A DNA stretch of 64,000 nucleotides from VFBF01 sp964530695 (GTDB lineage Bacteria; Pseudomonadota; Alphaproteobacteria; Caulobacterales; Aquidulcibacteraceae). Shown here in pieces: positions 8,195-18,045 of this stretch. The stretch is taken from contig CAZGYQ010000004.1 of the NCBI GenBank assembly GCA_964530695.1, positions 5,034 to 69,033 of the forward strand, read 5' to 3'. The notes below the pieces were generated by a model. That model searched no databases and had not been told where the DNA came from. It saw nothing but the letters and a program-made list of their open reading frames with translations. The position numbers and the translations under genes were made by a program. Every line of letters begins with the position of its first letter. The stretch's first letter is position 1.

Positions 8195-9763
8195 ATGATG
8201 GATATGTCGAAGGTCAGGGGACTGGCCGATGTTTCGCGGGTTCAGGCGCGGGCCTATGGCGACCGGACGGCGATCGTTTTCGAAGGTCGGCGCACGAGTT
8301 TTGCCGACGTCGATCGCGCCGCGAGCCGGGTCGGCCAGCGGCTGCGTCAGGAATGGGTTGACCCGCAGGAACGCGTGGCGATTCTCGCCAAGAACTGCGA
8401 CCTCTTCTTCGAAATCTGGTTCGGCGCGATGAAGGCGCGCGCCTGTCTCGCGCCGGTGAACTTTCGCCTGGCGGCGCCGGAGATCGCCTACATTCTCAAC
8501 GACGCGAAGGCCAAGGTTCTGTTCGTTGGCGGCGAGTTCTTCGAGCTTGCCGAGAAGGCGCTCGCGGAGGTGAAGGACAAACCCGTCGTCGTCTCGCTTG
8601 ACGGGCCGCGCGGCGACTGGCCGGACTACCGCGCATGGCGCGACCGCGCCGAGGCGGTCGATCCGAACATGGATGTCGTCGCCGACGACGATATTGTCCA
8701 GCTCTACACCTCCGGCACCACGGGCAATCCGAAAGGCGTCCAGCTTACCAACGCCAACTATCGGGCGTTTCTCAACATGTCGAAGGACGTGGCGGGCTTC
8801 GACTACAAGGACAACGAGACCGTGCTCGGCGCCATGCCCCTCTTCCATGTGGGCGGCGCCAACCCTGTGCTTGCCGGCTACGCCAGCGGGTCGACGCTGG
8901 CGATCCCGCGCGACATCTCGCCGGCGGGCCTGCTCGATCTCATCGCGCGGGAAAAGGTCAACCACGGTTTCATCGTGCCTGCCGTGATCCTCATGCTGCT
9001 CAATGCGCCCGAGATCGAAGGCGCGGATCTTTCTTCGCTCAAGACCATTTCCTACGGCGCCTCCCCCATTGCGCAGGATGTGCTCGAGCGGGCGCAGAAG
9101 CGGTTCGGCTGCGATTTTCTCCAGTTCTACGGCATGACCGAGACCGTGGGCGCGGGCTCCTACCTTCCCGCCGCCGCGCACGATCCGGCGAAGGGCAAGC
9201 TGCGCTCTTGCGGCATACCGTGGCCGGGCGTCGAGATGAAGGTCGTCGATGCGAGCGACAACGAGGTCCCGCTTGGCGAAGTGGGCGAGATCGTCATCAA
9301 GGCGCCGATCGTGATGAAGGGCTATTTCAACAAGCCCGACGCCACCGCCGAGGCCGTCCGCAACGGCTGGATGCATACCGGCGACGCGGCCTACCAGGAC
9401 GCCGAAGGCTATTTCTTCATCTACGACCGGGTGAAGGACATGATCGTGACCGGCGCGGAAAACGTCTATCCGGCGGAAGTTGAAAATGCGGTGTTCGGTC
9501 ATCCCTCCGTAGCGGACGTGGCGGTGATCGGCGTGCCCGACGACAGGTGGGGCGAGGCGGTGAAGGCGGTCGTGGTGCTGAAGCCGGGCGCGAGCGCCGA
9601 CGAAGCCTCGATCATCGCCCATGCGCGTGAGAAAGTGGCGGCATACAAGGTTCCCCGGTCGATCGATTTCGTCGAGGCGATTCCACGCAACGCGTCCGGC
9701 AAGGTGCTGCGCCGCGAGCTGCGCAAGCCCTACTGGGAAGGCCGCGAGCGGATGGTGGGGTGA
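8195..9763 (+). CDS. acyl-CoA synthetase (long-chain fatty acid--CoA ligase family)
   Basis: The 522-aa AMP-dependent ligase has YTSGTTGNPK at about residues 170-179, the FYGMTETVG motif near 312, GWMHTGDAAYQDAEGYFFIYDR near 390 and PRNASGKVLRRELR with the catalytic C-terminal Lys near 500. The start is supported by GGGGAGA seven bases upstream. It follows the FATP-like ligase and may share its transcript. The family includes medium/long-chain fatty acid and aromatic acid ligases, so the substrate is open. The transcript end is probably at the palindromic element 9781-9878. Confidence 0.9.
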   Translation: MMDMSKVRGLADVSRVQARAYGDRTAIVFEGRRTSFADVDRAASRVGQRLRQEWVDPQERVAILAKNCDLFFEIWFGAMKARACLAPVNFRLAAPEIAYILNDAKAKVLFVGGEFFELAEKALAEVKDKPVVVSLDGPRGDWPDYRAWRDRAEAVDPNMDVVADDDIVQLYTSGTTGNPKGVQLTNANYRAFLNMSKDVAGFDYKDNETVLGAMPLFHVGGANPVLAGYASGSTLAIPRDISPAGLLDLIAREKVNHGFIVPAVILMLLNAPEIEGADLSSLKTISYGASPIAQDVLERAQKRFGCDFLQFYGMTETVGAGSYLPAAAHDPAKGKLRSCGIPWPGVEMKVVDASDNEVPLGEVGEIVIKAPIVMKGYFNKPDATAEAVRNGWMHTGDAAYQDAEGYFFIYDRVKDMIVTGAENVYPAEVENAVFGHPSVADVAVIGVPDDRWGEAVKAVVVLKPGASADEASIIAHAREKVAAYKVPRSIDFVEAIPRNASGKVLRRELRKPYWEGRERMVG

Positions 9764-9780
9764 GCGGCTGTCCGCGAGTA

Positions 9781-9878
9781 GGAGCGCGGGCCTATGGCCC
9801 GCATATGCCCTCGCCGCCAGACTCCGTGGAATCTCGCGTGGTCAGAACGCTGAAATGCGGGCCATAGGCCAGCGGTCC
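9781..9878. repeat. family B inverted-repeat element (copy 1), between convergent genes
   Basis: Two facing arms, each a hairpin on its own: left arm GCGGGCC-TAT-GGCCCGC at 9786-9802, right arm ATGCGGGCCATAGGCC at 9855-9870, separated by about 50 bp. The arms are inverted copies, with mismatches only at the outer edge. The design GGAGCG + hairpin recurs at 23495-23565 and 26585-26680. It fills the gap between two genes that run toward each other, so a role as a two-way transcription stop is plausible. Confidence 0.75.
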
Positions 9879-9890
9879 TGCTCGCATACA

Positions 9891-10385
9891 TCATGACGTG
9901 TCCGCCGCTTCGGCGCAGCGCGGCGGCGCGTTGCAGGCGAGCGTGAGCCGCGGCGGCGCGACGGCGACGAGCGCGCCGGTCGCCGCGGATTTCGGAACAC
10001 GCGCGATGAGCCGCGTGACGACGGCGTCGATGTCGTCGAGCACGCGGCGGATGTCTTTCAGCGACCTGAGCTCAAGTCCGCGCGTGTAGATCCTGCGCGG
10101 GCGGATGCTGCGCCAAGCATAGCGGAAGCCGCGCCGCGCGGACGGCGGACGCATCCAGCCGTGCTCGCGCCGCTGGAACGTCATCCTCGACACCATCATC
10201 ACGAACACGAGATCACGCACCTGCGCGCGCGCCTCGATGGTCTCGCGCTGCACCTCAAGCCGCGCGTTGCGATCCCCGAACATCGCGACCCACCACGCAA
10301 ACACCTCCATCACCCAGAGCCGGAGGCTCTGCGCGGCGGCGCGGTATTTTGCGATGTGCTGGCGAAGGGGACGGCGGATCTGCAT
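9891..10385 (-). CDS. hypothetical protein, basic, 164 aa
   Basis: The start at 10385 is set by AGAGGAG seven bases upstream; a longer frame exists but would run through this site and the neighbouring repeat. The N-terminal half is Arg-rich and amphipathic (QHIAKYRAAAQSLRLWVMEVFAWWVAMFG), with a possible membrane-contacting helix around residues 23-37. A second helical segment holds DIRRVLDDIDAVVTRLIARVP. The C-terminus has three Cys and looks disordered. I do not recognise a family. It is convergent with the acyl-CoA synthetase and has no operon partner. Confidence 0.65.
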   Translation of the reverse strand: MQIRRPLRQHIAKYRAAAQSLRLWVMEVFAWWVAMFGDRNARLEVQRETIEARAQVRDLVFVMMVSRMTFQRREHGWMRPPSARRGFRYAWRSIRPRRIYTRGLELRSLKDIRRVLDDIDAVVTRLIARVPKSAATGALVAVAPPRLTLACNAPPRCAEAADTS

Positions 10386-10529
10386 GGGCTCCTCTCTGGA
10401 AAACGGAGGCATGATCTCACGCTCGGGAACCCGGTCGGATAGATTCACGTGCGATTTCGCTGTGCGCCTTGGGAGCCATGAAAGCGCATGCCGGAAATGT
10501 GTGGTGATCGATGCGCGCGTTCCCACACA

Positions 10530-10678
10530 TTTTCCCTCGCCCGCTTGCGGGAGAGGGATGGCCGAGCGCAAGCGAGGTCAGGGTGAGGGAACAGTCGCTC
10601 AGGAAGAGTCTCGTCCTGCGACGCCGGCCCTCCCCCGGCGCTTCGCGCCACCCTCTCCCGCTGGCGGGAGAGGGAAAA
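10530..10678. repeat. family D palindromic element in divergent gap
   Basis: Outer arms TTTTCCCTC... and ...GAGGGAAAA face each other. Each arm has a terminal hairpin (CCCTCGCCCGC-tt-GCGGGAGAGGG on the left; the matching CCCTCTCCCGC/GCGGGAGAGGG on the right) and a second inner hairpin (GAGCGCAAGCG left; GGCGC-TTC-GCGCC right). The element lies in the 390-bp gap 10386-10775 between divergent starts; apart from it I see only unremarkable sequence and the two ribosome binding sites. Its two-hairpin-per-arm plan matches families A and E. Confidence 0.75.
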
Positions 10679-10775
10679 CGCCTCCACCCACCCTGCCCCA
10701 ACGGCGCCGCTTGGCTTCGCGCCTGCCGCGCGCGTAAGGTGAAAGAAAACACGTCAAAACATGAGGGAGAGACGC

Positions 10776-12656
10776 ATGGCCGAAGGGCTGGGCAGCGGCG
10801 CGAGCCTGCCGCCGTTCAAGAAGCTGCCGCAGAAAGCGCCCGACGTGAGCGTCGACCGGCGGCCTGACGGCACGGTCTATCTGTGGGCCAACCAGCCCCC
10901 CGGCGAACGCCCCCGCTCGATCCCGCACCTCCTGAACCAGCGCGCCGCCGAACACCCCGATCGCCCCTATCTGCGCCAGCGCCTGCCTGCGGCGCCCGGC
11001 GAGAAACTTGGCCCATGGCGGTCGGTCAGCTACGGCGAGGCCGCGCGTCTCTCGGACTCTCTCGCGCAGGCGCTGATCGATCTCGGCCTCGGCCCCGATG
11101 CGCCGCTGATGATCCTGTCGTCGAACTCCATCGAGCACGCACTCTTGATGTTCGGCGCGATGAAGGCGCGCGCGCCGGTGGCGCCGATGAGCGTGCCCTA
11201 CTCGCTGATGAGCACGGACCACGGCAAGATCCGCTACGCCTACAACCTGCTGAAGCCGAAGGCGGTGTTCGTGCAGTCGTATGCGCCGTACGCGAAGGCG
11301 ATCGCGGCGCTGCAGGATGAAGCGGACGGCGCGCTCATCGTCATCAGCGCCGATGACGTCCCGCCGGAAGGCGTGAGACGGTATGCCGATCTCGCGAAGA
11401 CGCCCGCAACGCCGGCAGTTGCGGCCTCGCTGGATCAGGTCGGCGACGAGACGGTCGCGAAATATCTCTTCACCTCCGGCTCGACCGGCATGCCCAAGGG
11501 CGTGCCGCAGTACCAGCGCATGCTCACCGCCCAGATCGCCGGCGGCGAAGGCCTGCGCGATGAACCGCGCAATCCCGATCACATTCCCGAAGTGCTCGAC
11601 TGGATGCCGTGGAACCACATCTCCGGCGCGAATGTATCTTTTAATGGAGCTCTGTATTCGGGCGCCATCTTCCACATCGACGAGGGCAAGCCGCTCCCCG
11701 GTATGTTCGAGACGACCATCGCCAATCTCTACGAGGTGAGCCCCGACGTGTTCGGCTCCGCACCCGTGGCCATCGGCATGCTCGTCGACGCGATGGAGCA
11801 GGATCCGAAACTGCGCACGTCGTTCTTCAAGAACCTGCGCAGCTGCGGCTACGGCGGCGCGACGCTTTCGGATGACCTCTATGGTCGCATCCAGGCGCTT
11901 GCGATCGCCGAAACCGGCCACCGCATTCCGGTGACGACGATGTACGGCTCCACCGAGGCGCAGGGCATCACGGTGGTGCACTGGGAAGTGGAGCGCGTGG
12001 GGCTGATCGGCCTGCCGCTGCCGGGCATGAAGCTCAAGCTCGTGCCGTCGGGCGACAAGCTCGAGGTGCGCGTGAAGGGCCCGACGGTGACGACCGGCTA
12101 TCACAACGACGCTGAAAAGACCGCCGCCGCCTTCGACGAGGAAGGCTTCTACAAGCTCGGCGACGCGTGCCGCTTCGTCGATCCGGCCGATCCCGCGCAG
12201 GGCCTCATTTTCGACGGCCGCGTGACGGAGGACTTCAAGCTCTCCAGCGGCACGTGGGTGTCCGTCGGCACGCTCAGGCCCGACGTGGTCGCCGCGTGCA
12301 GCCCGTGGGTGTTCGACGCGGTGATTGTGGGCCAGGACAAGACGTTCATCGGCGCGCTAGTGTGGCCCTCGCCCGCAGCGATGCAACTCCTCGCAAATGA
12401 ACCGTCCGATGTGCCGCCCCTGCAACGCCTCGTCGCGCGCATCACCGCCGGCATGAAGGCGCACAACGACGCCGCCACGGGCTCCTCGCGCCGCATCGCG
12501 CGGTTCACCGTACTGACCGAGCCGCCGTCCATCGACGCCGGCGAGATCACCGACAAGGGCTATGTGAACCAGCGGCTCACCATGGAGCGCCGCAAGGCGC
12601 AGGTCGACGCGCTGTTCGCCGAGCCGCCGGGCCCCGGCGTGATCGTGGTCGCGTGA
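10776..12656 (+). CDS. feruloyl-CoA synthetase-like acyl-CoA ligase
   Basis: The start at 10776 has GGGAGAG just upstream; the in-frame ATG at 10761 would place this site inside the gene. The 626-aa product has the AMP-binding motif FTSGSTGMPKG at about residues 231-241, TTMYGSTEAQGI near 388 and a divergent C-terminal part with FDGRVTEDFKLSSGTWVSVG, lacking the usual GK-Lys end. This arrangement, with an extended N-terminus and the DFKLSSGTWV segment, is typical of feruloyl/hydroxycinnamoyl-CoA synthetases. No hydratase-lyase (ech) or vanillin dehydrogenase gene is next to it, so use of ferulate is not shown by context. Confidence 0.82.
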   Translation: MAEGLGSGASLPPFKKLPQKAPDVSVDRRPDGTVYLWANQPPGERPRSIPHLLNQRAAEHPDRPYLRQRLPAAPGEKLGPWRSVSYGEAARLSDSLAQALIDLGLGPDAPLMILSSNSIEHALLMFGAMKARAPVAPMSVPYSLMSTDHGKIRYAYNLLKPKAVFVQSYAPYAKAIAALQDEADGALIVISADDVPPEGVRRYADLAKTPATPAVAASLDQVGDETVAKYLFTSGSTGMPKGVPQYQRMLTAQIAGGEGLRDEPRNPDHIPEVLDWMPWNHISGANVSFNGALYSGAIFHIDEGKPLPGMFETTIANLYEVSPDVFGSAPVAIGMLVDAMEQDPKLRTSFFKNLRSCGYGGATLSDDLYGRIQALAIAETGHRIPVTTMYGSTEAQGITVVHWEVERVGLIGLPLPGMKLKLVPSGDKLEVRVKGPTVTTGYHNDAEKTAAAFDEEGFYKLGDACRFVDPADPAQGLIFDGRVTEDFKLSSGTWVSVGTLRPDVVAACSPWVFDAVIVGQDKTFIGALVWPSPAAMQLLANEPSDVPPLQRLVARITAGMKAHNDAATGSSRRIARFTVLTEPPSIDAGEITDKGYVNQRLTMERRKAQVDALFAEPPGPGVIVVA

Positions 12657-12666
12657 TGGCGACCCC

Positions 12667-13844
12667 GTGATCCGGCGCGCGCTTTTTCTCGCGGCGGCGT
12701 TGCTTGGTGCGTCCGCGCTCGCGCAGGATGCTGAGAATGCCGTCCCGCCGCCGCCAATGATCGATAGATTGCCCGACGTAGGCGCGCCCGTATCGAAAAC
12801 CGATGGCGGAAACCACGCGCAAGCGTTGGCGATGATGGGGCGGGAAGACCGCGTCGACGCTACAGCTCGGCTTCGCAACACCTGCGTTCTCACAAACGAC
12901 AACGACGCTGTGACCACGATCGCAGAGGCCGCAAGGACCACTCAAGTGGTCATGATCAACGAGGCCCACGATTCACCCCGTGATCGTGCGCTCATCGCGG
13001 ATGTGGCGGAAGCTCTCTCGAAGATTGGCTACAATACCTACGCGGCGGAGACACTGAGGGGCGAACAACCCTTTGACATGCCCCCACACCCCGCAAAGGA
13101 AACCGGTTTCTATGCACAGGAGCCAACTTTCGGTGCGCTGTTGCGCAAGATCGGCATGTTGGGGTTTGCGGCCGTTCCGTATGAGTCCCGAGGTCCGCGA
13201 TCCGAAGGTAGACACTTCACGGACGCGATGAACGCCCGCGAGAATGAGCAAGCCTCGAATCTTATAAACCGCACGGTGCGCGACCAGCGAGACCTGAAGG
13301 TCCTCGTACACGTCGGCTACAGCCATAACCGCGAACGTGTTGAATCTCGTGATCGCCGCGAGATTCGCTGGCTCGCCCTGCGCTTCAAGGAAATCACCGG
13401 CATCGATCCGCTGACCGTCGACCAGACGACCTTCGTCTCGGACAGGACTGGCATCTGCGCATCGAACTCCGACGGCTCGGCGCTGCCCATCGATCGTGAC
13501 ATCTTCGTCGCCCATGCACCGCTCGCGTTCGAACGCGGGCGCCCGACGTGGCGTCTCGCGCGCGGGCAGCGGTTTGCGGAGATCCCGCAGGCGCTGAAGC
13601 GGCCGAACGAGCGCGTGATCTACGAAGCGCGCTACGCTGACGAGCCCGACGACGCCGTCCCCGCCGACCGCATCCTCGTCGATCCCGGCGAGGACATCCC
13701 GCTCCTGCTCGCGCCCGGCCGCTATCGTGTGCGGGCATGGACGCAAGACGGCGCTTGGACGCGCAGCGTGCCTTTGACCGTCGCCGCGCCGACGCCGCCC
13801 GCGCCGCAGAAGGCGCGCCCGAAATCCCAACGGAGGAAGAAGAC

Positions 13845-13848
<4 letters not shown>
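12667..13848 (+). CDS. secreted Tiki/ChaN/EreA-superfamily-like protein
   Basis: The start is GTG, 10 bp after the ligase stop. A signal peptide (RALFLAAALLGASALAQ) with probable cleavage after ALA-Q20 sends it out of the cytoplasm. The segment VVMINEAHDSPRDRALI (about residues 94-110) has the acidic-x-His pair seen in haem-binding ChaN, erythromycin esterase and Tiki/TraB folds. VHVGYSHN (about 215-222) resembles the second His motif of that fold. The C-terminal 120 residues look like a separate beta domain ending in a Pro/Lys tail. The stop overlaps the next gene by ATGA. The fold assignment rests on motifs only; activity is unknown. Confidence 0.6.
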
Positions 13849-14774
<926 letters not shown>

Positions 14775-14792
14775 TCATCCCGATTTGCCGTG

Positions 14793-14922
14793 CTTCCCCG
14801 TGAGGGGAAGCTGTCAGTGCGCAGCACTGACTGATGGGGCGGTAAGCCGGCTATCAACGATCAGCCGCCGCCCCATCCGTCACGCCGCTCTGCGGCGCGC
14901 CACCTTCCCCTCACGGGGAAGG
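14793..14922. repeat. family A palindromic element (copy 1), between convergent genes
   Basis: The 130-bp element has facing arms. Each arm has an outer hairpin (CTTCCCCGTGAGGGGAAG; CCTTCCCC-TCAC-GGGGAAGG) and an inner hairpin whose sequence varies between copies (left: GTCAGTGC-GCA-GCACTGAC, perfect 8 bp; right: CGCCGC-TCT-GCGGCG). A conserved inner motif TGATGGGGCGG / CCGCCCCATC follows. A second copy lies at 49092-49219 and a solo hairpin at 46931-46949. It separates the 3' ends of the esterase and the TrmH-family gene. Confidence 0.85.
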
Positions 14923-14935
14923 ACGGATTCGCGCG

Positions 14936-15451
14936 TTACTCGCGTCGCACCTTCACGACGTCACTCATGTCCGGCGGCGGTCCGCCGGGCATGATCGGGC
15001 GGGCGGGCCAGCCGCCCATGGCGATGGCGCGATCGTACATCACGAGCGCGCCGGCGAGCCCGACGTTGAGGCAGAATTTCGTCGGGATCTTCACCACGTG
15101 TGCGCAGCGCGCGACGGTTTCCGGCGACAGCGATCCGCGTTCACGGCCGAGCACGTAAGCCGCCGCGGGCGGATGGCGGAAGGTGGGCAGATCCACCGCC
15201 TCGTCGAGCAGTTCCACGCCGACGAGCACGCAGCCTTTCGGCAGGCGCATATCCTCGACGGAATCGTATGGATAGTACGGCACGTGATCGAACGCCTTCG
15301 AGGTATCGCTGCGATAGGCGTCGCGGACCTTCGGCGCGGCGTTGAGCGTGAAGAAGAAGCTCGCGCCGAACGCGTGCGCGGTGCGCATCAGCGCGCCGAG
15401 GTTCATGGGCTTCGAGATTTCCTCCGCCCCGATTCCGAAATAGCCGCGCAT
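14936..15451 (-). CDS. TrmH/SpoU-family RNA 2'-O-methyltransferase
   Basis: The 171-aa product shows the three SPOUT motifs: ISKPMNLGALMRTAHAFGA (motif 1, about residues 12-30), YVLGRERGSLSPE (motif 2, near 100) and VKIPTKFCLNVGLAGALVMYDR (motif 3, near 120-141, forming the AdoMet-binding knot). It should 2'-O-methylate a tRNA or rRNA ribose. There is no RNA-binding extension, so the substrate is uncertain. The start is supported by GAGGG seven bases upstream and by the MRGYFGIG beginning common in close relatives. Its first 49 bp overlap the end of the YbdK-like gene in another frame. Confidence 0.88.
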   Translation of the reverse strand: MRGYFGIGAEEISKPMNLGALMRTAHAFGASFFFTLNAAPKVRDAYRSDTSKAFDHVPYYPYDSVEDMRLPKGCVLVGVELLDEAVDLPTFRHPPAAAYVLGRERGSLSPETVARCAHVVKIPTKFCLNVGLAGALVMYDRAIAMGGWPARPIMPGGPPPDMSDVVKVRRE

Positions 15452-16602
15452 CCGATACCCTCAAACGGCGCGGGCTCACGTTTTCCCGCACCGACAGTCT
15501 CCGCCATCAGCCAGCGCACGACTTCCTGCATCGCGCCGGCGGGGGCGGCCCCTTTGGCCCTCTCGACGCGGAAGATGTCAAGCTGACGATCGGCGCTCGC
15601 GCCGCGCGCGAGGATGACATCCACGTGGGCGAGTTCGCTCAGGCAGCCGAACCGCCGCGCATAGGGCCGCAGCGCCAGGGTCAATGCCGTGATGCGTTCG
15701 CGAACGGGCGTGACGGCGCTGGTGGCGCTGTCGATGTACGGGGCCGCGAGACCGTGACGCTGCACGCGCCAGAGATTTTCCTCCGCGATGGCGAGCTCGA
15801 CCGCGCCGTTGCGCACCTCGCCGAGCTTCTCTTCGACCAGCCACGCAAGCAGGCACTGATAGACCGCAGCGATCGCCGCCGTATCGTCGACGGATGTGCA
15901 TGCATCGGCGATGCGTAGCTCAAGGGTGGGATAGGTAAGAGACGGCCGTATCGCCCACCAGATATGCGAGGCGTCGGGAATGACCCGCGCGCCCACGAGC
16001 GTCGCGACGTAGTCGTCGTATTGCGCCTGCGTCGACAGCGACGGCGGCAGACCCGTGCGCGGCAGTTCGCGGTAGGCCGCCAGCCGGTAGGCGATGAGCC
16101 CGGTATCGCGTCCCTCCCAGAACGGCGACGAGGAAGAGAGCGCCAGCAGCATCGGCAGGAACGGCAACACCCGGTTCATCAGCGCAACGCGATCGGTTCC
16201 CGCCGGCGGCGCCACATGAACGTGCATGCCGCAGACGAGATTGCGCAGGCCGATCATGCCGAGATCACGGTTGATGCGTCCGTAGCGGGCCTTTTTCGTC
16301 AGCTTCTGTTCGCGCCACAACGCCACGGGGTTGGTGCCGGCGGCGGCGATGCCGACATCGTAGTTTTCCCCGACCGCGGCGACGGCGCGACGCAGTGCGC
16401 GCAGTTCGTCGCGTGCGTCCCGGATCTTTGCGTGCGGGCGGGTGATGATCTCCAGCTGGCACTGCAGCATTTCACGCTGCACGCTTTCGCCACACCGCTG
16501 CTGCGCTTCCGAGAAGAAGTTTTCGTTCATCCGCGCCAGCGGCGCGCAATCGCGAAGATCGAACAGGAAGAACTCTTCTTCGATCCCGATCGTGTAGACC
16601 AT
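15403..16602 (-). CDS. carboxylate-amine ligase, YbdK/GCS2 family
   Basis: The start at 16602 has AGGAG six bases upstream; a longer frame to 16752 lacks support. The 399-aa product begins VYTIGIEEEFFLFD, the GCS2-family opening with the acidic metal-binding cluster, and contains GMHVHVAPP (about residue 143) and TLELRIADAC, further active-site segments. The family makes gamma-glutamyl-type amide bonds from ATP, as in weak glutamate-cysteine ligase YbdK. gshB (54545-55498) is elsewhere in the window, so a link to glutathione synthesis is possible but unproven. The C-terminal 50 residues, overlapping the methyltransferase start, are beyond the usual core. Confidence 0.88.
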   Translation of the reverse strand: MVYTIGIEEEFFLFDLRDCAPLARMNENFFSEAQQRCGESVQREMLQCQLEIITRPHAKIRDARDELRALRRAVAAVGENYDVGIAAAGTNPVALWREQKLTKKARYGRINRDLGMIGLRNLVCGMHVHVAPPAGTDRVALMNRVLPFLPMLLALSSSSPFWEGRDTGLIAYRLAAYRELPRTGLPPSLSTQAQYDDYVATLVGARVIPDASHIWWAIRPSLTYPTLELRIADACTSVDDTAAIAAVYQCLLAWLVEEKLGEVRNGAVELAIAEENLWRVQRHGLAAPYIDSATSAVTPVRERITALTLALRPYARRFGCLSELAHVDVILARGASADRQLDIFRVERAKGAAPAGAMQEVVRWLMAETVGAGKREPAPFEGIGCAAISESGRRKSRSP

Positions 16603-16820
16603 GCCGGCTCCTGTCATTTTGGCGAAGGGCGCCGTGAGGCCGCCGCGGGCCTGACGCCCTGTCCTGCAGGCGTCCGGCCACGAACGCGGCAGCCATGCCG
16701 CAGAGAGCGACGGCATGCGCCGTGCTTGGCTTTTGACATAGGCACGCGTCAAGGCGTCGCAAGGAAAAGTGACGAGAGCTTAATCAAAACCCGCCAAGGC
16801 GCAGCAACGATGGCGACCCG

Positions 16821-17147
16821 TCAGCCTTGCGAATTCAACTTGCAATGCGTGCGCGGGCCGCCCGGCATGCCGGTGAGCGAAACATCATCGTCTGTCATGT
16901 CCAGGACGACCCCGCCGCGCGTGTAGACGGAGGGCCTGCGGCTGTCGCGAGACTTGACGATGAGCTGGCGATCGCCCGCAGTCACCGAGAGCACGTCATC
17001 CTGCAGGAACATCGATAGAATGAATGTCTTGCCGTCGTCGCACGCATAGGTCTGCGGCGGCGGCCCGTTCGGCATCGCGTTCGTGTCGTCGTAGGTCTCG
17101 CACGCGCACAGCAGCGTCGCGACCGCGAACATCAATATCACCTTCAT
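16821..17147 (-). CDS. MliC-like lipoprotein (C-type lysozyme inhibitor family)
   Basis: The 108-aa product begins with a lipoprotein signal, MKVILMFAVATLLCAC, with the lipobox Cys at about residue 16. The mature part has YACDDGKTFILSMF near residue 36, a run of short beta strands, and a closing THCKL Cys. This is the pattern of MliC/PliC periplasmic lysozyme inhibitors (yxCxdGk..., SGaxYxsg...). The ATG overlaps the peptidase stop by ATGA. It would sit in the outer membrane facing the periplasm and protect peptidoglycan from lysozyme. The match to the SGxxY active-loop motif is weak, so inhibition is not certain. Confidence 0.7.
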   Translation of the reverse strand: MKVILMFAVATLLCACETYDDTNAMPNGPPPQTYACDDGKTFILSMFLQDDVLSVTAGDRQLIVKSRDSRRPSVYTRGGVVLDMTDDDVSLTGMPGGPRTHCKLNSQG

Positions 17148-18028
17148 CGAAACGTCCTCACGTCCCGCACGCCGCTCGCGGTGGCGACCGCGCGCTTCAT
17201 GCCCTCGCTGACAAAAGGCGTCGCCACCTCGCCGTCCGCATCCACCGCAATCAGCCCGCCGTCGCCGCCGAGCGCCGCCATGTCCGCAAGCGCGCCGGCC
17301 GCGGCCGCATGCAACGACTGCCGTGCGTAGAGAATGCGCGAAGTTACATCGGCGGCGACATTGGCGCGGATGAACAGTTCGCCCTGCCCGGTGCAGGAGA
17401 CGGCGCACCGCGTGTCCGCCCATGTGCCGGCGCCGATGAGCGGGGTATCGCCGATGCGGCCGGGCATCTTGTTCAGCAGACCGCCCGTGGACGTCGCCGC
17501 CGCAAGACGGCCCGCGCGATCCTTCACGACGGCGCCTACGGTGCCGTGCGCGAGTTCGCCGGGCCTCACGACACGCGACGTGGCGGGCGTGTACCAGGCG
17601 TGCGGATCCTCGACGTGTTTCAGCCCGTGCTTTTCCGCAAACGCCGCGGCGCCTGCGCCCGCGAGCAGCACGTGCGGCGTGTGCTCCATCACCGCGCGCG
17701 CGACATCCACCGGCGATTCAAACCCCACGAGCGCCGCGACCGCGCCCGCCTTGCGCGTGGCGCCGTCCATGATCGCCGCATCGAGTTCCCACACGCCGTC
17801 CGCATTTGGCGACGCGCCCTTGCCGGCGAGGTGGAACCCGCACGCCTCCAGCGCCCTGACCATCGCGGTGGCCACATCGAGCGCCGCCGCGCCGCTTTCG
17901 AGCAGGTCCGCGCCCTCCTCGAGCAGCGCGCGCATGTGCGCTTCCTCGGATTCGTAGGTCTTCGAGCGGACCGGTCCCGCCCCGCCGTGCAACGCCATCG
18001 CCCAGATTTGTTTTGGGGCTTGCGCCAT
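17144..18028 (-). CDS. isoaspartyl peptidase / type III L-asparaginase (Ntn hydrolase)
   Basis: The 294-aa proenzyme has the family hallmarks: MALHGGAGPV at about residues 11-20, and the autoproteolysis site HGTVGAVVKD, where Thr163 becomes the N-terminal nucleophile of the beta chain. GRIGDTPLIGAGTWAD follows and positions substrate. The enzyme removes beta-aspartyl (isoaspartyl) dipeptides and hydrolyses asparagine. The start has GGGAG upstream. Downstream it is coupled to the MliC-like gene by ATGA, and upstream it follows a small membrane protein gene by 17 bp, so a three-gene operon is likely. Confidence 0.93.
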   Translation of the reverse strand: MAQAPKQIWAMALHGGAGPVRSKTYESEEAHMRALLEEGADLLESGAAALDVATAMVRALEACGFHLAGKGASPNADGVWELDAAIMDGATRKAGAVAALVGFESPVDVARAVMEHTPHVLLAGAGAAAFAEKHGLKHVEDPHAWYTPATSRVVRPGELAHGTVGAVVKDRAGRLAAATSTGGLLNKMPGRIGDTPLIGAGTWADTRCAVSCTGQGELFIRANVAADVTSRILYARQSLHAAAAGALADMAALGGDGGLIAVDADGEVATPFVSEGMKRAVATASGVRDVRTFR

Positions 18029-18045
18029 GTTGGTTGCTCCCGATC

